Assembly (NCBI RefSeq): GCF_019578655.1
Contig: NC_063256.1
Coordinates: 27,452,342 to 27,516,341, forward strand
Length of the DNA stretch: 64,000 nt
Origin: Ricinus communis
Taxonomy: Eukaryota; Streptophyta; Magnoliopsida; Malpighiales; Euphorbiaceae
Direction of reading: 5' to 3'
The notes beneath the pieces are model-generated. The model made no database searches. It saw only the letters and a list, made by a program, of their open reading frames with translations, and was not told the DNA's origin. Below, one piece after another: positions 10,923-22,872 of the stretch. Position 1 is the stretch's first letter; every line of letters starts with the position of its first letter. The position numbers and the translations under genes are program-made.

Positions 10923-12429
10923 TGATGAGCATAGTTTTACACATAATTGCTTGCATATTATTGCGTATGTTCTTAGCAATTATTGTGCTTTTATTCCCAG
11001 ATCACCCGTGTTTTATGTTTTTTTGCATTTCAAGAACATTTATTGGACCATCATCGTTGTTTAAGCAATTACAGATCAATACGTGCGGAAACGGATGAGA
11101 ATTCATCAAGATCGGACAAGAGCCCGCAATGCATACATTGAGCACGGCCTGGACTCTGGCCGTGCTCAACCATTGGCTTTGATTCTTGAAATTGGCACTT
11201 TGGGCACGGTTTCCGTAGCCACCACGGCCTTTAGCACGGCCCGTGGTGGCCAACACGGGGAGCAACACGGCCCGTGGTGGACAACACGGGGAGAAACACG
11301 GCCGTGGTGAAACCCTACCAGTGAGATCCGCGACGCCCCGGACTTTCGGCCGGCTGACTTGAACGGCCTGAACACGCCGGCTGAGTTAAATATATAAGAA
11401 AAATGAATTTTCCTTAGAAAAAGGAGAGAGGGGAAAAAGAGTGACATTGAGCCCTAGTGGCTGGTTCGGTTTCTGCACAATACTGAGTGCGAGAGAGAGT
11501 TGCAGTGAGTAAGAATCCCGGAATCGTAAGATGTCGAGTGCAAAGCGATAGTGGAGCAATTCAAGAGGCGTTTGGGAGATTAATCAAAGTGTAGATCCGG
11601 ATTTGGAGCTCGCTCATCCAATTCGAGAGAAAAGGGTGTACATGTTTTATTTTCATTATTCTTTCATTGTAATTGATTTCCTAGATTGTTTTAAACATGA
11701 ACATGTTTAGCTAGACTGATTTAATCCATTGGGATTTCTTTACTATGTTGGCTTGATATTATATTGTTGGATTGTTTGAGTTGGTTTTGTATTCTTCTTG
11801 TTTTCAGTATTAATAAGATTATGCATTATTCATGAGACGTTGTGAATTGTGATGTTTAGATTGCTTTATGAGATTTAGAAATCCGTTTGGCAATTGGAAT
11901 TTTGAATAACAAGAACTGGTTAATAATCGCTTAGAGATAAGGATAATTAACTAGCTAGATTAAGAATTAACAAAGCTTAATAGAGGCGGATTAAAGCTTA
12001 ATGCTAATTTAAGAATCAATCGTTAGGAAGAGATTCCAACTTTAGGTTATTAGGTTTAGGAATTCGGTTATCTCGAGAAAGAAACCAAATTCGGTTAAGA
12101 ATTCGTCCACGGGTAGCATAATTAGACTCACCGATCCTTTATCTTTTGTTTGATTGCCAACTAGTTTAGATTCTCTTTGGGTTTATCTTCTTGTCTTGAT
12201 TATTTCACTTATCAATTACTCCTGCATCTCCCTCGGAACTTAGCTCGTAGTTAATAGTTAGTTTAGAATTTATTCATCATCCATTTTAGGTTAATATAAC
12301 AAAGAACAAAGGAGTAACTCTGGGCTTTCGCTTTCCCGAGGAATACGACCTTGATACTCACCATTAGTGCTAGACTGCAACGATAGGTACACTGCCTTAG
12401 ATTGTAGCTAACACGAGTAGCACCCATCA
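10923..12429 (+). mobile_element. 5' LTR of B
   Basis: 1,507 bp, TGATGAGCATAG... to ...CACCCATCA. The U3 matches that of D rather than A; R-U5 is shared with all Athila-type LTRs here. TATA at about 11386-11398. Confidence 0.95.
11130..11398 (+). promoter_or_regulatory. U3 palindrome array and TATA of B 5' LTR
   Basis: Many GCACGG, CCGTGC, CACGGCCCGTGGTGG and AACACGGGG words between 11134 and 11310, then TAAATATATAAG (11387-11398). Consistent with a promoter-proximal binding-site cluster. Confidence 0.55.
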
Positions 12430-12435
12430 AGTTTT

Positions 12436-12453
12436 TCGCGCCGTTGCCGGGGA
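12436..12453 (+). other. Primer-binding site of B (tRNA-Asp)
   Basis: TCGCGCCGTTGCCGGGGA, one mismatch to the tRNA-Asp complement; six bases after the LTR end. Confidence 0.92.
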
Positions 12454-12621
12454 ATTGTTTGAAAACTAGAGTGAAATTTGCTATTTGTTAATTTAGCCAT
12501 TTTTTTTTCTTTCTTATTATTTTATGATTTTTATTTTTATTTGTTTATTTATTTTATTTTATTTGTACATATTTATTTAGCTTAAGTTTATGATTCAGAT
12601 AGTGAATGATAAGGAGGTTCA

Positions 12622-13795
12622 ATGCTAAACTCAAACTCTTTGTGTGACGCATTGGAAAATGAGATTAGGAACCAAGAGAGTGCTAAAAATTGGGATACCC
12701 TTGCATCTTTAGAAGCTCGAGTGGAATCATTTTGCAGGGCTACCGATCAACTCTCCACTCCTATCCTTTCATCTCAAGTTTTTTATGAATTTTGTTGTGG
12801 TTTACATTTGAGTAATGATTGTCCATTGTGCAGTGATTTTACTCCTTATTCTTATAACTGTGAACAGGTGAATTATATGGGCAATTGGCCAAGTGACTCG
12901 TATGGAAGCACCTATAATCAAGAGTGGAGTACTCATTCACCCTATGGATGGAGCTTAGATGGCCCAGAACCACCAAAATCTCAGCAACCACATCAGTAGC
13001 CTACTTTTGCACCTTCAACTCAAGATGAAGAGTTAGTGTCGGAGGAGCTGATGATGAGGTTCATTACAAGTCTTGATGATAGATTCCAACAAACAGAGAG
13101 GATACTTGAAGATCAACAAGCCTCGATTAATAACATAGAGCATCAATTAGGCTTAATCTTCAAGTTACTAGCTGAAGAGCAATCGAGAACTCTATCTAAC
13201 GCCATCGAATCCGAGGAACATTTGGTACCGTCACTTTGCGTTCAGTGAGAATTTTCTGGTTTATCTATTATGTTTGACGATGATGCTTATGTGCGGACGA
13301 TTTCTTGAACATGGAGATGGAACCGGAAAGGAAGAGAAGCGAACATAATTCCTCCGAAAGACTATCAACAGGAATGTCACGGTTGATGATCTTTGAGTTG
13401 CGTTAGAGGAATTGTTGGTAGATTGTCCATAAGTCCCTTCGATGATGGAAGATGAGCACGAGTTATCCAATGAAGAAGTCTTGGAGGAGCTCGAGTTTCT
13501 TCTAGCAAGTGAACCAAGCCAGGGACTGAAGAAAACCATCGACACTCCTGAAGAGATTGCCCAACCATCGATCCTTCCAATTGTTAAAACTCTAGCTTTC
13601 AAATTGGAAGAGCCCCTAGAGCATCATGACTACGTGCAAATATATGAGGAGCGAGTTTTGTCCATCATACTGGCAGCTTGCTTGACTGTCGGGAAGAGGA
13701 AGTTGACGATTATCCCTCTAAGCGGATATTTGAAGCCATTTACTTGGAAGAATGATGGATGGTCGCCAATCCCCACCGTTTGCTTTTCACCATGA
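12622..13795 (+). pseudogene. Mini-gag polyprotein of B
   Basis: Starts at ATG 12622 (MLNSNSLCDALENEIRNQES). It has the knuckle-like CCGLHLSNDC around 12790-12835 and the QVNYMGNW block. A TAG at 12997-12999 replaces the CAG (Gln) seen in A, after which the same frame stays open to 13248 (helical segment DRFQQTERILEDQQASINN). One base is lost at the ITLRSG site, moving the rest into another frame, open 13442-13795 with NEEVLEELEFLLASEP and the C-terminal PLSGYLKPFTWKNDGW. One nonsense and a few indels separate it from an open frame, so it is recently dead or never needed. No capsid, protease or RT. Confidence 0.78.
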
Positions 13796-14142
13796 GTCCA
13801 GCTAAGAAGACTCATCACATCAAAAAGAAGCGCTTTTGGGAGGCACCCCAAACTTTATCTTTAATCTTTAATATTTTAACCTTTTGTTTTGAAACATTTT
13901 ATTAGTTTTAGTTTTCATATTTTCAGTTTTAATTTTATTTCTTTATTTTATTATTTTCAGATTCTACCAGGAGGCACTGAATTTTCACAACATCGGCCTC
14001 GATGGATGATCGTAGGCGATCCCCTAGATCTTTTTATTTTCCTGCATTTATTTACTTTATTTTTCATACATGTCATGCACTTGGATTGTATTGCCTTTGT
14101 TCTCTTAGTTGAGCATTCCATGCGGGGTATCCATAACATTTT

Positions 14143-14178
14143 ACATTGAGGACAGTGTGTTCTTCAAGTGTGGGGTGC
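14143..14178 (+). other. Conserved hairpin and internal PPT-like motif (B)
   Basis: Six-base-pair stem (ACATTG with CAGTGT, one G-T pair, AGGA loop) followed by TTCAAGTGTGGGGTGC. Confidence 0.6.
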
Positions 14179-15036
14179 TTATGGATAAACCTTAATCTCT
14201 CATATGGATTTTTAATATATCTGAAATTGCTATGGCTAGGTGTTGTGTATTTTTAGGGGATGTTAGGACACTATGTTTTTATGCACTTGAGTATGCTATT
14301 TTTGAGCTGATTGATGACTTGATTTATAGAATTGTAGTTACTTTTCTTTGCTGTTCATTGTCCTTAGAAAACAATTTTTAGTGTTTTACACATCAACCCT
14401 GCCGGGTTAAACCGATGTTATTTAATTATTTTTTCAAATTTTCGAATTTTAACTTAGAACGTTGATAATATCATATGTATGTGTTTCTTAAGTAATGATT
14501 CAATTAATGATGTTGCGAACCAACTGCACCTAATACCACACCTGAAAGTGAGATTTTGAGCCAGTTGAGCATTCATTATACTTATGCTCTTTATATTTCT
14601 TGTTTGAGTGTGCATTGTACTTAACTTTGCTTCTAGAACTTGCTTTGTAATGTGTGTTGAAGTTACATGAATATTGTGAATACCATGAGATGATTTGGGC
14701 GATTTAGGATTCACCACATTTGACCAAAAGCCTATCACCTTATGTTTCCATTAGTTAGCCAGTTTTTGAGCCTTAACCTTTTCTTCATAATCTACACCTA
14801 TACACTTCAATTATACCATTCTTTACATTTATCTTTCCTTTACCCTTATGCTGGAATTTCTTTCTTTGATTTATTCAACTTTATGTGGGATTAAAATGCT
14901 AGTTGGTATGTTGGTAAATTCACTAAATCTTTTTGATATTTTAAATGCTCCCTTTGATCCAATTTGTATTTGTTATTCTTTATGTTTATTCGAGTTGTAT
15001 GCATGGTCAGCTAATAAGTCGCTAGTTCATTATTAT

Positions 15037-15084
15037 AAAAAAAAAAAAAAAGAGAAAAAAAAGAAGAAGAAGAAAAAAAAAGAA
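15037..15084 (+). repeat. 48-nt purine run in B
   Basis: Uninterrupted A/G tract, A-rich with GAA units. A has a 44-nt counterpart at 8692-8735 and C a 25-nt one at 27908-27932, all purine in the element's sense strand. Confidence 0.85.
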
Positions 15085-15674
15085 TATATAATAAACAAAT
15101 CTCTTTAATTATTTATCTTTTTATTGGATTTAGAGCATTTGCGAGCGTTATTCTATGAATTAGGGATTTTAGTGAATGATTCTTTTTGTGATCTTAGGCA
15201 TTTAATCCTTTGAGCATATACTATTGTTTATCGCACGAATTCCAGCACTTTCACATTTCTATCCAAATCTCCGTACCTTTACCCTAGCCCCATTACAACC
15301 TTGGTAAAGACCTTTTGATTTTGGTATTTACTTATTCACAGTAGCGAAGATATGATTTATAAGCAAGCTTATGGTGAGCGGGTCTTGTGCATTGGCTTTG
15401 AGGGATTTGTTATTTACCTAATATACACTTTGAGCGACTTGAGTGATCCCTTTGAGGCATTGGTTCATGATGTTTGTGTTGAGTTGTCATTTAAGTTACT
15501 CATGCATTAATATTATTTCCATTCTTTGTTAATGATTTGTAATTTGATTTATGATTGAGTATCCTTTAAGATGTGTTGAATACTCTCTGTTGTGGACTAG
15601 GGGCATAAACTGAAAGGAATTGCTAACTGTAGTTTTATGGGTTGAGTTGTTAATTGCTTGAGGACAAGCAATAG

Positions 15675-15692
15675 CTTAAGTGTGGGGTAATT
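15675..15692 (+). other. Polypurine tract of B
   Basis: CTTAAGTGTGGGGTAATT immediately before the 3' LTR (TGATGAGC at 15693). Confidence 0.85.
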
Positions 15693-17166
15693 TGATGAGC
15701 ATAGTTTTACACATATTTTCTTGCATATTATTGCGTATGTTCTTAGCAATTATTGTGCTTTTATTCCCAGATCACCCGTGTTTTATGTTCTTTTGCATTT
15801 CAGGAACATTTATAGGACCATCATCGTTGTTTAAGCAATTATAGATCAATACGTGCGGAAACGGACGAGAATTCATCAAGATCGGACAAGAGCCCATAAT
15901 GCATACATTGAGCACGGCTTGGACTCGCCGTGCTCAACCATTGGCTTTGATTCTTGAAATTGGCACTTTGGGCACGGTTTAGTAGCCACCACGGCCTTCG
16001 TATGGCCCGTGGTGGCCAACACGGGAGCAACACGGCCCGTGGTGGACAACACGGGGAGCTCGGCCGTGGTGAAACCCTACTGGTGAGATCCACGATTTCG
16101 GCCGCGGCTGGACTTGGTAGAGTTAAATATATAAAAAAAATGAATTTTCCTTAGAAAAAGGAGAGAAGGGAAAAAGAGTGACATTGAGCCCTAGTGGCTG
16201 GTTCGGTTTCTGCACAATACTGAGTGCGAGAGAGAGTTGCAGTGAGTAAGAATCCCGAAATCGTAAGATTCGAAGTGCAAAACAGTAGTGGAGCAATTCA
16301 AGAGGCAGTTTGGGAGATTAATCAAAGTGTAGATCCAGATTTGGAGCTGTTCATCCAATTCGAGAGAAAAGGGTGTACATGTTTTATTTTCATTATTCTT
16401 TCATTGTAATTGATTTCCTAAATTGTTTTAAACATGAACATGTTTAGCTAGACTGATTTAATCCATTGGAATTTCTTTACTATGTTGGCTTGATATTATA
16501 TTGTTGGATTGTTTGAGTTGGTTTTTTATTCTTCTTGTTTTCAGTATTAATAAGATTATGCATTATTCATGAGACGTTGTGAATTGTGATGTTTAGATTG
16601 CTTTATGAGATTGAGAAATCCGTTTGGCAATTGGAATTTTGAATAACAAGAACTGGTTAATAATCGCTTAGAGATAAGGATAATTAACTAGCCGGATTAA
16701 GAATTAACAAAGCTTAATAGAGGCGGATTAAAGCTTAATGCTAATTTAAGAATCAATCGTTAGGAAGAGATTCCAACTTTAGGTTATTAGGTTTAGGAAT
16801 TCGGTTATCTCGAGAAAGAAACCGAATTCGGTTAAGAATTCGTCCACGGGTAGCATAATTAGACTCACCGATCCTTTATCTTTTGTTTGATTGCCAACTA
16901 GTTTAGACTCTCTTAGGGTTTATCTTCCTGTCTTGATTATTTCACTTATCAATTACTCCTGCATCTCCCTTGGAACTTAGCTCGTAGTTAATAGTTAGTT
17001 TAGAATTTATTCATCATCCATTTTAGGTTAATATAACAAAGAACAAAGGAGTAACTCTGGGCTTTCGCTTTCCCGAGGAATACGACCTTGATACTCGCCA
17101 TTAGTGCTAGACTGCATCGATAGGTACACTGCCTTAGATTGTAGCTAACACGAGTAGCACCCATCA
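15693..17166 (+). mobile_element. 3' LTR of B
   Basis: 1,474 bp, TGATGAGCATAG... to ...CACCCATCA, very close to the 5' LTR. Differences concentrate in the palindrome array (15911-16070), where short deletions occur. Confidence 0.95.
15905..16136 (+). promoter_or_regulatory. U3 palindrome array and TATA of B 3' LTR
   Basis: Same words as the 5' LTR copy with a few small deletions; TATA-like TAAATATATAAAA at 16124-16136. Confidence 0.5.
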
Positions 17167-17559
17167 ATGAGCAACATCACTATACAATGGACAATCATTA
17201 CACACATGTAAACCACAACAAAATTCACAAAAGACTTGAGATGAAAGGATAGGAGAAGAGAGTTGATTGGTAGCCCTGCAAAATGACTCCACTCGAGCAT
17301 CTAAAGATGCACGGGCATCCCAATTTTTAGCACTCTCTTAGTTCCTGATCCCATTTTCCAATGTGTCATACAAAGAGTTTGAATTTAGCATTGAACCTCC
17401 TTATCATTCACTATCTGAATCATAAAATTAAACTAAATAAATATGTATAAATAAAATAAAATAATTAAACAAATAAAAATAAAACTCATAAAATAATAAG
17501 AAAAGAAAAAAAAATGGCTAAATTAACAAAATGCATTTTCACTCTAGTTTTCAAACAAT

Positions 17560-17577
17560 TCCCCGGCAATGGAGCCA
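17560..17577 (-). other. Primer-binding site of A (tRNA-Asp)
   Basis: Plus strand TCCCCGGCAATGGAGCCA, two mismatches to the tRNA-Asp 3' end (TCCCCGGCAACGGCGCCA), one a CpG transition. Confidence 0.88.
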
Positions 17578-17583
17578 AAAACT

Positions 17584-19036
17584 TGATGGGCTCTTTATGC
17601 AACCTACACCTAAGGCAGTGAACCTACCGATGCAGTCTAGCACTAATGGCGAGTATCAAGGTCGTATTCCTTGGGAAAGTGAAAGCCCAGAGTTACTCCT
17701 TTGTTCTTTGTTATATTAACCTAAAATGGATAATGAATAAATTCTAAACTAACTATTAACTACAAGCTAAGTTATGAGGAGGTGCAGGAGTAATTGATAA
17801 ATGAAATAATCAAGACAAGAAGACAAACCCAAAGGGAATCTAAACTAGTTGGCAACCGAACAAAAGATAAAGGATCGGTGAGTCTAATTATGCTACCCGT
17901 GGATGAGTTCTTAACCGAATTCGGTTTCTCTCTCGAGATAACTGAATTCCTAAACCTAATAACCTAAAGTTGGAATCTCTTCCTAACGATTGATTCTTAA
18001 ATTAGCATTAAGCTTTAATCTGCCTCTATTAAGCTTTGTTAATTCTTAATCCAGCTAGTTAATTATCCTTATCTCTAAGCGATTATTAACCAGTTCTTGT
18101 TATTCAAAATTCCAATTGCCAAACGGATTTCTCAATCTCATAAAGCAATCTAAACATCACAATTCACAACGTCTCATGAATAATGCATAATCTTATTAAT
18201 ACTGAAAACAAGAAGAATACAAAACCAACTCAAACAATCCAACAATATAATATCAAGCCAACATAGTAAAGAAATCCCAATGGATTAAATCAGTCTAGCT
18301 AAACATGTTCATGTTTAAAACAATCTAGGAAATCAATTACAATGAAAGAATAATGAAAATAAAACATGTACACCCTTTTCTCTCGAATTGGATGAATACC
18401 CAAATCCGGATCTACACTTTGATTAATCTCCCAAACTGCCTCTTGAATTGCTTCCACTATGGTTTTGCACTCGGAACCTTGTGATTCCGGGATTCTTACT
18501 CCCCGCAACTCTCTCTCGCACTCAATACTATGCAGAAAACCGAACCAGCCGCCAGGGCTCTATGTCACTTCTTTCTCTCCTCTCTCCCAAAAGAACTCAA
18601 AATTGCCTATATAATTGATTCGTATGGCCGAGTCTAGGTCGTGATGATTCGACGCCGAGTCCGGTCTTGAATCTGTGGAGCTCTGTCTTGACTCCTTCCA
18701 AGCCGTGCCCAAGCCGGTCTTTGAGCCACCACAGGCTTTGGAGGTGGTGGCTACTAAGTCGTATTTGAAATGGCACAATTGGGGATAGCCTCTTAGTAAT
18801 TCAGCACGGCCGGAGTCCAGGCCGTGCTCAACCCTCAGGGTGCTAGTTCTCACCCAATTTGATGGATTTTGGTCCGTAATCACACGTATTTCCCTCGATT
18901 ATTGATGGTGTCCTTCGAAAATGACCTGAAACGAGAAAGGAAACAAAAGACAGGTGATTCTAGCATAAAACGGGATAATCATGCATAAAAATGTAAACAA
19001 TCGGGCATGAAAACATATGTAGTATGATGCTTATCA
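17584..19036 (-). mobile_element. 5' LTR of A
   Basis: 1,453 bp, TGATGGGC (left) to GCTTATCA (right), paired with 6587-8087. TATATAATT at 18608-18616, and the U3 word cluster (GAGTCC, CCAAGCCG, CCACCACAGG, GGCCGTGC) to about 18845. Confidence 0.93.
18608..18845 (-). promoter_or_regulatory. U3 word cluster and TATA of A 5' LTR
   Basis: Promoter-type layout as in the 3' LTR of A, with several small length differences between the two copies. Confidence 0.5.
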
Positions 19037-19041
19037 AGGGC

Positions 19042-19069
19042 CACAAGGAGATTTTAACACTTTGGTATG
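19042..19069 (+). other. Last remnant of O
   Basis: Twenty-eight bases after the second agggc continue the 3' noncoding sequence of O, collinear with B around 14650-14680. O is then cut by the LTR mosaic, so its PPT and 3' LTR are missing. Confidence 0.6.
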
Positions 19070-20520
19070 TGATGGGTGCTACATGTGTTAGCTACAATCT
19101 AAAGCAGTGTTCCTATCGATGCAGTCTAGCACTAATGGCGAGTATTAAGGTCATATTCCTCGGGAAAGTGAAAGCCCAGAGTTACTCCTTTGTTCTTTAT
19201 TATATTAACCTAAAATGAATGATGAATAATTTCTAAACTAACTAATAGCTACAAGCTAAGTTCTAAGGGAGATGTAAGAGTAATTGATAACTAAAATAAC
19301 CAAGGCAAGAGAGCAAACCCAAAGGGAACCTAAACTAGTTGGCAATCAAACAAAAGATAAAGGATTGGTGAGTCTAATTATGCTACCCGTGGACAAATTA
19401 TTAACCGAATTGGGTTTCTCTCTCGAGATAACCGAATTCCTAAATCTAATAACCTAAAGTTGGAATCTCTTCCTAACGATTGATTCTTAAATTAGCATTA
19501 AGCTTTAATCCACCTCTATTAAGCTTTGTTAATTCTTAATCCGGCTAGTTAATTATCCTTATCTCTAAGCGATTATTAACCAGTTCTTGCTATTCAAAAT
19601 TTCAATTGCCAAATGGACTTCTTAATCACACAAAGCAATCTAAACACACAATTCACAACGTCTCATGAATAATGCATTATCTTATTAATACTGTAAGCAA
19701 GAAGAATACAAAACTAATCTAAACAATCCAACAATATAATACTAAGCCAACATAGTAAAGAAATCCTAATGGATTTAATCAATCTAGCTAATCATGTTCA
19801 TTATCAAAATACACAAGAATTCAATTACAACAATGAGTAAAGGTAGAGAAAACCCGATTATACCCTTGGATGAGAGTAAACAGCCCCAAATCCTTTTGCT
19901 CCAATTGAATTGATTCTTGTTCCTCTTGCTCGATTTGAAAACCAATCAACGAACCTCGCCCAATCTTCAATCTTTGAAGGGAATCCGCTTGAAACCTTGA
20001 TCCAAGTCTCCTTTTCCCTTGGTTCCAGCTCAGAAAACCCTTAGAGAGAGAAATATTAGGGTTTGGGATGTTCTCCCTCGCTCTTTCTTCTTTCCTCTTG
20101 CTCTTTCTTTTAATTAATTCATCCTGTCGCCGTGAACACGGCCGTGTTCCTGGACGTGTTGGGAACACGGTTTGGTGTTCCTAGCCGTGTTGGGAACACG
20201 GTTTGCTGTTTATGGTCGTGTTACTCTCTGTGGTCGTGCTCCCTAACGCCTCTTCTTCTTTGATGTCTAATGCACCCAAAACGGTCGTGTTGGTTCTCGT
20301 GTTGGGAGAACGGCCAGTGTTGAAACCAACACAGCCATTTTCAACTTCCTCATGCTCGTACTTAACTTGTTTCGGCAGCTTTGACGTCCAATTATGCTCC
20401 AATTCTTCCATTTATCATTCTTTGACTTCTTTTGAACCTAATGCACAGAAATAAATGCATAGGGTGAGTGTTGGGACCAATTCACATCCAAATGTCCATA
20501 AAATCAATCTTAAAAACCCC

Positions 20521-21699
20521 ATTTAGATGTGTGTATTTTGATAATGAACATGATTAGCTAGATTGATTAAATCCATTGGGATTTCTTTACTATGTTCGCT
20601 TAGTATTATAATGTTGGATTGTTTGGGTTAGTTTTGTATTCTTCTTGCCTTCAGTATTAATAAGATAATGCATTATTCATGAGACGTTGTGAATTGTGTG
20701 TTTAGATTGCTTTGTGTGATTGAGAAGTCCATTTGGCAATTGGAATTTTGAATAGCAAGAACTGGTTAATAATCACTTAGAGATAAGGATAATTAACTAG
20801 CCGGATTAAGAATTAATAAAGCTTAATAGAGGCGGATTAAAGCTTAATGCTAATTTAAGAATCAATCGTTAGGAAGAGATTCCAACTTTAGGTTATTAGG
20901 TTTAGGAATTCAGTTATCTCGAGAGAGAAATCGAATTCGGTTAAGAATTCATCCATGGGTAGCATAATTAGACTCTCCAATCCTTTATCATTTGTTTGAT
21001 TGCCAACTAGTTTAGGTTCCCTTTGGGTTTGCTTTCTTGTCTTGGTTATTTTATTTATCAATTACTCTTGCATCTCCCTTAGAACTTAGCTTGTAGCTAT
21101 TAGTTAGTTTAGAAATTATTCACCACTCATTTTAGGTTAATATAACAAAGAACAAAGGAGTAGCTCTGGGCTTTCACTTTCCCGAGGAATACGACCTTGA
21201 TACTCGCCATTAGTGCTAGACTGCATTGATAGTTACACTGCCTTAGATTGTAGCTAACATAAGTAGCACACATCATTGCTCTTTCTTTTAATTAATTTGT
21301 CCTACCGCCGCCAACATGGCCGTGTTGATGCCCGTGTTGGGAACACGGGCTGGTGTTGATGGGCGTGTTTGGAACACGGCCCCGTGCTAATGCTCGTGTT
21401 ACTCTCTATGGTCGTGCTCCTTAACGCTTCTTTTTCTTTGATGTGGAATGCACCCAACACGACCCGTTTTGGTGCCCATGTTGGGAACACGGCCAGTGTT
21501 AAAACCAACATGACCATGTTCAGATTAGGGATGCGTGAACTCAACTTGTTTCGGTAACTTTGACGTCCAATTATGCTCCAATTCTTCCATTTATCATTCT
21601 TTGACTTCTTTTGAACCTAATGCACAGAAACAAATGCATAGGGTGAGTGTTGGGACCAATTCACATCCAAATGTCCATAAAATCAATCTTAAAAACCCC
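20521..21699. repeat. Tandem unit 1 of LTR mosaic (1,179 bp)
   Basis: Forward R-U5 LTR part (to about 21274) followed by a reverse U3 part. Near-identical to 21700-22872. Confidence 0.9.
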
Positions 21700-22872
21700 A
21701 TTTAGATGTGTGTATTTTGATAATGAACATGATTAGCTAGATTGATTAAATCCATTGGGATTTCTTTACTATGTTGGCTTAGTATTATATTGTTGGATTG
21801 TTTGGGTTAGTTTTGTATTCTTCTTGCCTTCAGTATTAATAAGATAATGCATTATTCATGAGACGTTGTGAATTGTGTGTTTAGATTGCTTTGTGTGATT
21901 GAGAAGTCCATTTGGCAATTTTGAATAGCAAGAACTGGTTAATAATCACTTAGAGATAAGGATAATTAACTAGCCGGATTAAGAATTAATAAAGCTTAAT
22001 AGAGGCGGATTAAAGCTTAATGCTAATTTAAGAATCAATCGTTAGGAAGAGATTCCAACTTTAGGTTATTAGGTTTAGGAATTCAGTTATCTCGAGAGAG
22101 AAATCGAATTCGGTTAAGAATTCATCCATGGGTAGCATAATTAGACTCTCCAATCCTTTATCATTTGTTTGATTGCCAACTAGTTTAGGTTCCCTTTGGG
22201 TTTGCTTTCTTGTCTTGGTTATTTTATTTATCAATTACTCTTGCATCTCCCTTAGAACTTAGCTTGTAGCTATTAGTTAGTTTAGAAATTATTCACCACT
22301 CATTTTAGGTTAATATAACAAAGAACAAAGGAGTAGCTCTGGGCTTTCACTTTCCCGAGGAATACGACCTTGATACTCGCCATTAGTGCTAGACTGCATT
22401 GATAGTTACACTGCCTTAGATTGTAGCTAACATAAGTAGCACACATCATTGCTCTTTCTTTTAATTAATTTGTCCTACCGCCGCCAACATGGCCGTGTTG
22501 ATGCCCGTGTTGGGAACACGGGCTGGTGTTGATGGGCGTGTTTGGAACACGGCCCCGTGCTAATGCTCGTGTTACTCTCTATGGTCGTGCTCCTTAACGC
22601 TTCTTTTTCTTTGATGTGGAATGCACCCAACACGACCCGTTTTGGTGCCCATGTTGGGAACACGGCCAGTGTTAAAACCAACACGACCATGTTCAGATTA
22701 GGGATGCGTGAACTCAACTTGTTTCGGTAACTTTGACGTCCAATTTTGCTCCAATTCTTCCCTTTATCACTCTTTGACTTCTTTTGGACCTAAAGCACAC
22801 AAATAAATGCATAGGGTGAGTGTTGGGACCAATTGACATCCAAATGTACATAAATTCTGCCTTAAAAACCCC
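21700..22872. repeat. Tandem unit 2 of LTR mosaic (1,173 bp)
   Basis: Nearly the same as unit 1. The 6-bp length difference comes from a small deletion in GGCAATTGGAATTTTG near 21910. The few substitutions suggest a recent duplication. Confidence 0.9.

Larger units (their letters stand above)
13796..15674 (+). other. 3' noncoding region of B
   Basis: No conventional gene. Contains the short hydrophobic frame ending at 14149, the inverted repeat ACATTGAGGACAGTGT (14143-14158) with CAAGTGTGGGGTGC (14165-14178), and a 48-nt uninterrupted purine run (15037-15084). Collinear with the reversed region of A at 8106-9972. Confidence 0.8.
10923..17166 (+). mobile_element. Element B: non-autonomous Athila-type LTR retrotransposon
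   Basis: Complete 6,244-bp insertion with exact TSD atgag (10918-10922 and 17167-17171). LTRs are 10923-12429 and 15693-17166, PBS at 12436-12453, PPT at 15675-15692. The internal region is only about 3.3 kb and encodes the same mini-gag as A and O. It lies antisense inside the mini-gag ORF of A, so it is younger than A. Confidence 0.96.
9973..17391 (-). pseudogene. Mini-gag polyprotein of A, split by B
   Basis: Reading on the minus strand from ATG at 17391 to 17172, then, across the TSD and B, from 10922 to 9973. The two parts join in frame, about 389 codons in all, with two in-frame stops (near 17340, where B has a Gln codon, and at 10582-10584). Order: N-terminal MLNS..., knuckle-like CEFCCGLHVCNDC, QVNYTGSW block, helical stretch (ERFQQTERVVKGQQASIKNI), the Athila hallmark STITLRSG, an acidic segment with NEEVLEELEFLLASEP, and the C-terminal PLSGYLKPFAWKKDGW. 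The capsid domain, protease, RT and integrase are absent. A protein this size would be a partial Gag at best, perhaps packaged by a full element's Gag; that is inference. Confidence 0.75.
6587..19036 (-). mobile_element. Element A: non-autonomous Athila-type LTR retrotransposon
   Basis: Complete minus-strand insertion with exact TSD agggc at 6582-6586 and 19037-19041. The 3' LTR is 6587-8087, the 5' LTR 17584-19036, PBS at 17560-17577 and PPT at 8088-8105. B with its TSD copy (10923-17171, 6,249 bp) sits inside; without it A is about 6.2 kb. It encodes only the mini-gag. It is inserted in the 3' noncoding region of O, whose sequence continues across the TSD. Confidence 0.95.

Noticed and set aside
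13261..13602. 113-codon minus-strand ORF antisense to the B mini-gag
   Set aside because: It mirrors the acidic coding block of the plus strand; A and O give similar antisense frames at matching places. A shadow of coding bias, no motif of its own.
21302..22730. Repeated ORFs of 80 and 62 codons on both strands
   Set aside because: They fall in the duplicated palindrome array of an LTR U3; the duplication, not selection, keeps them alike.
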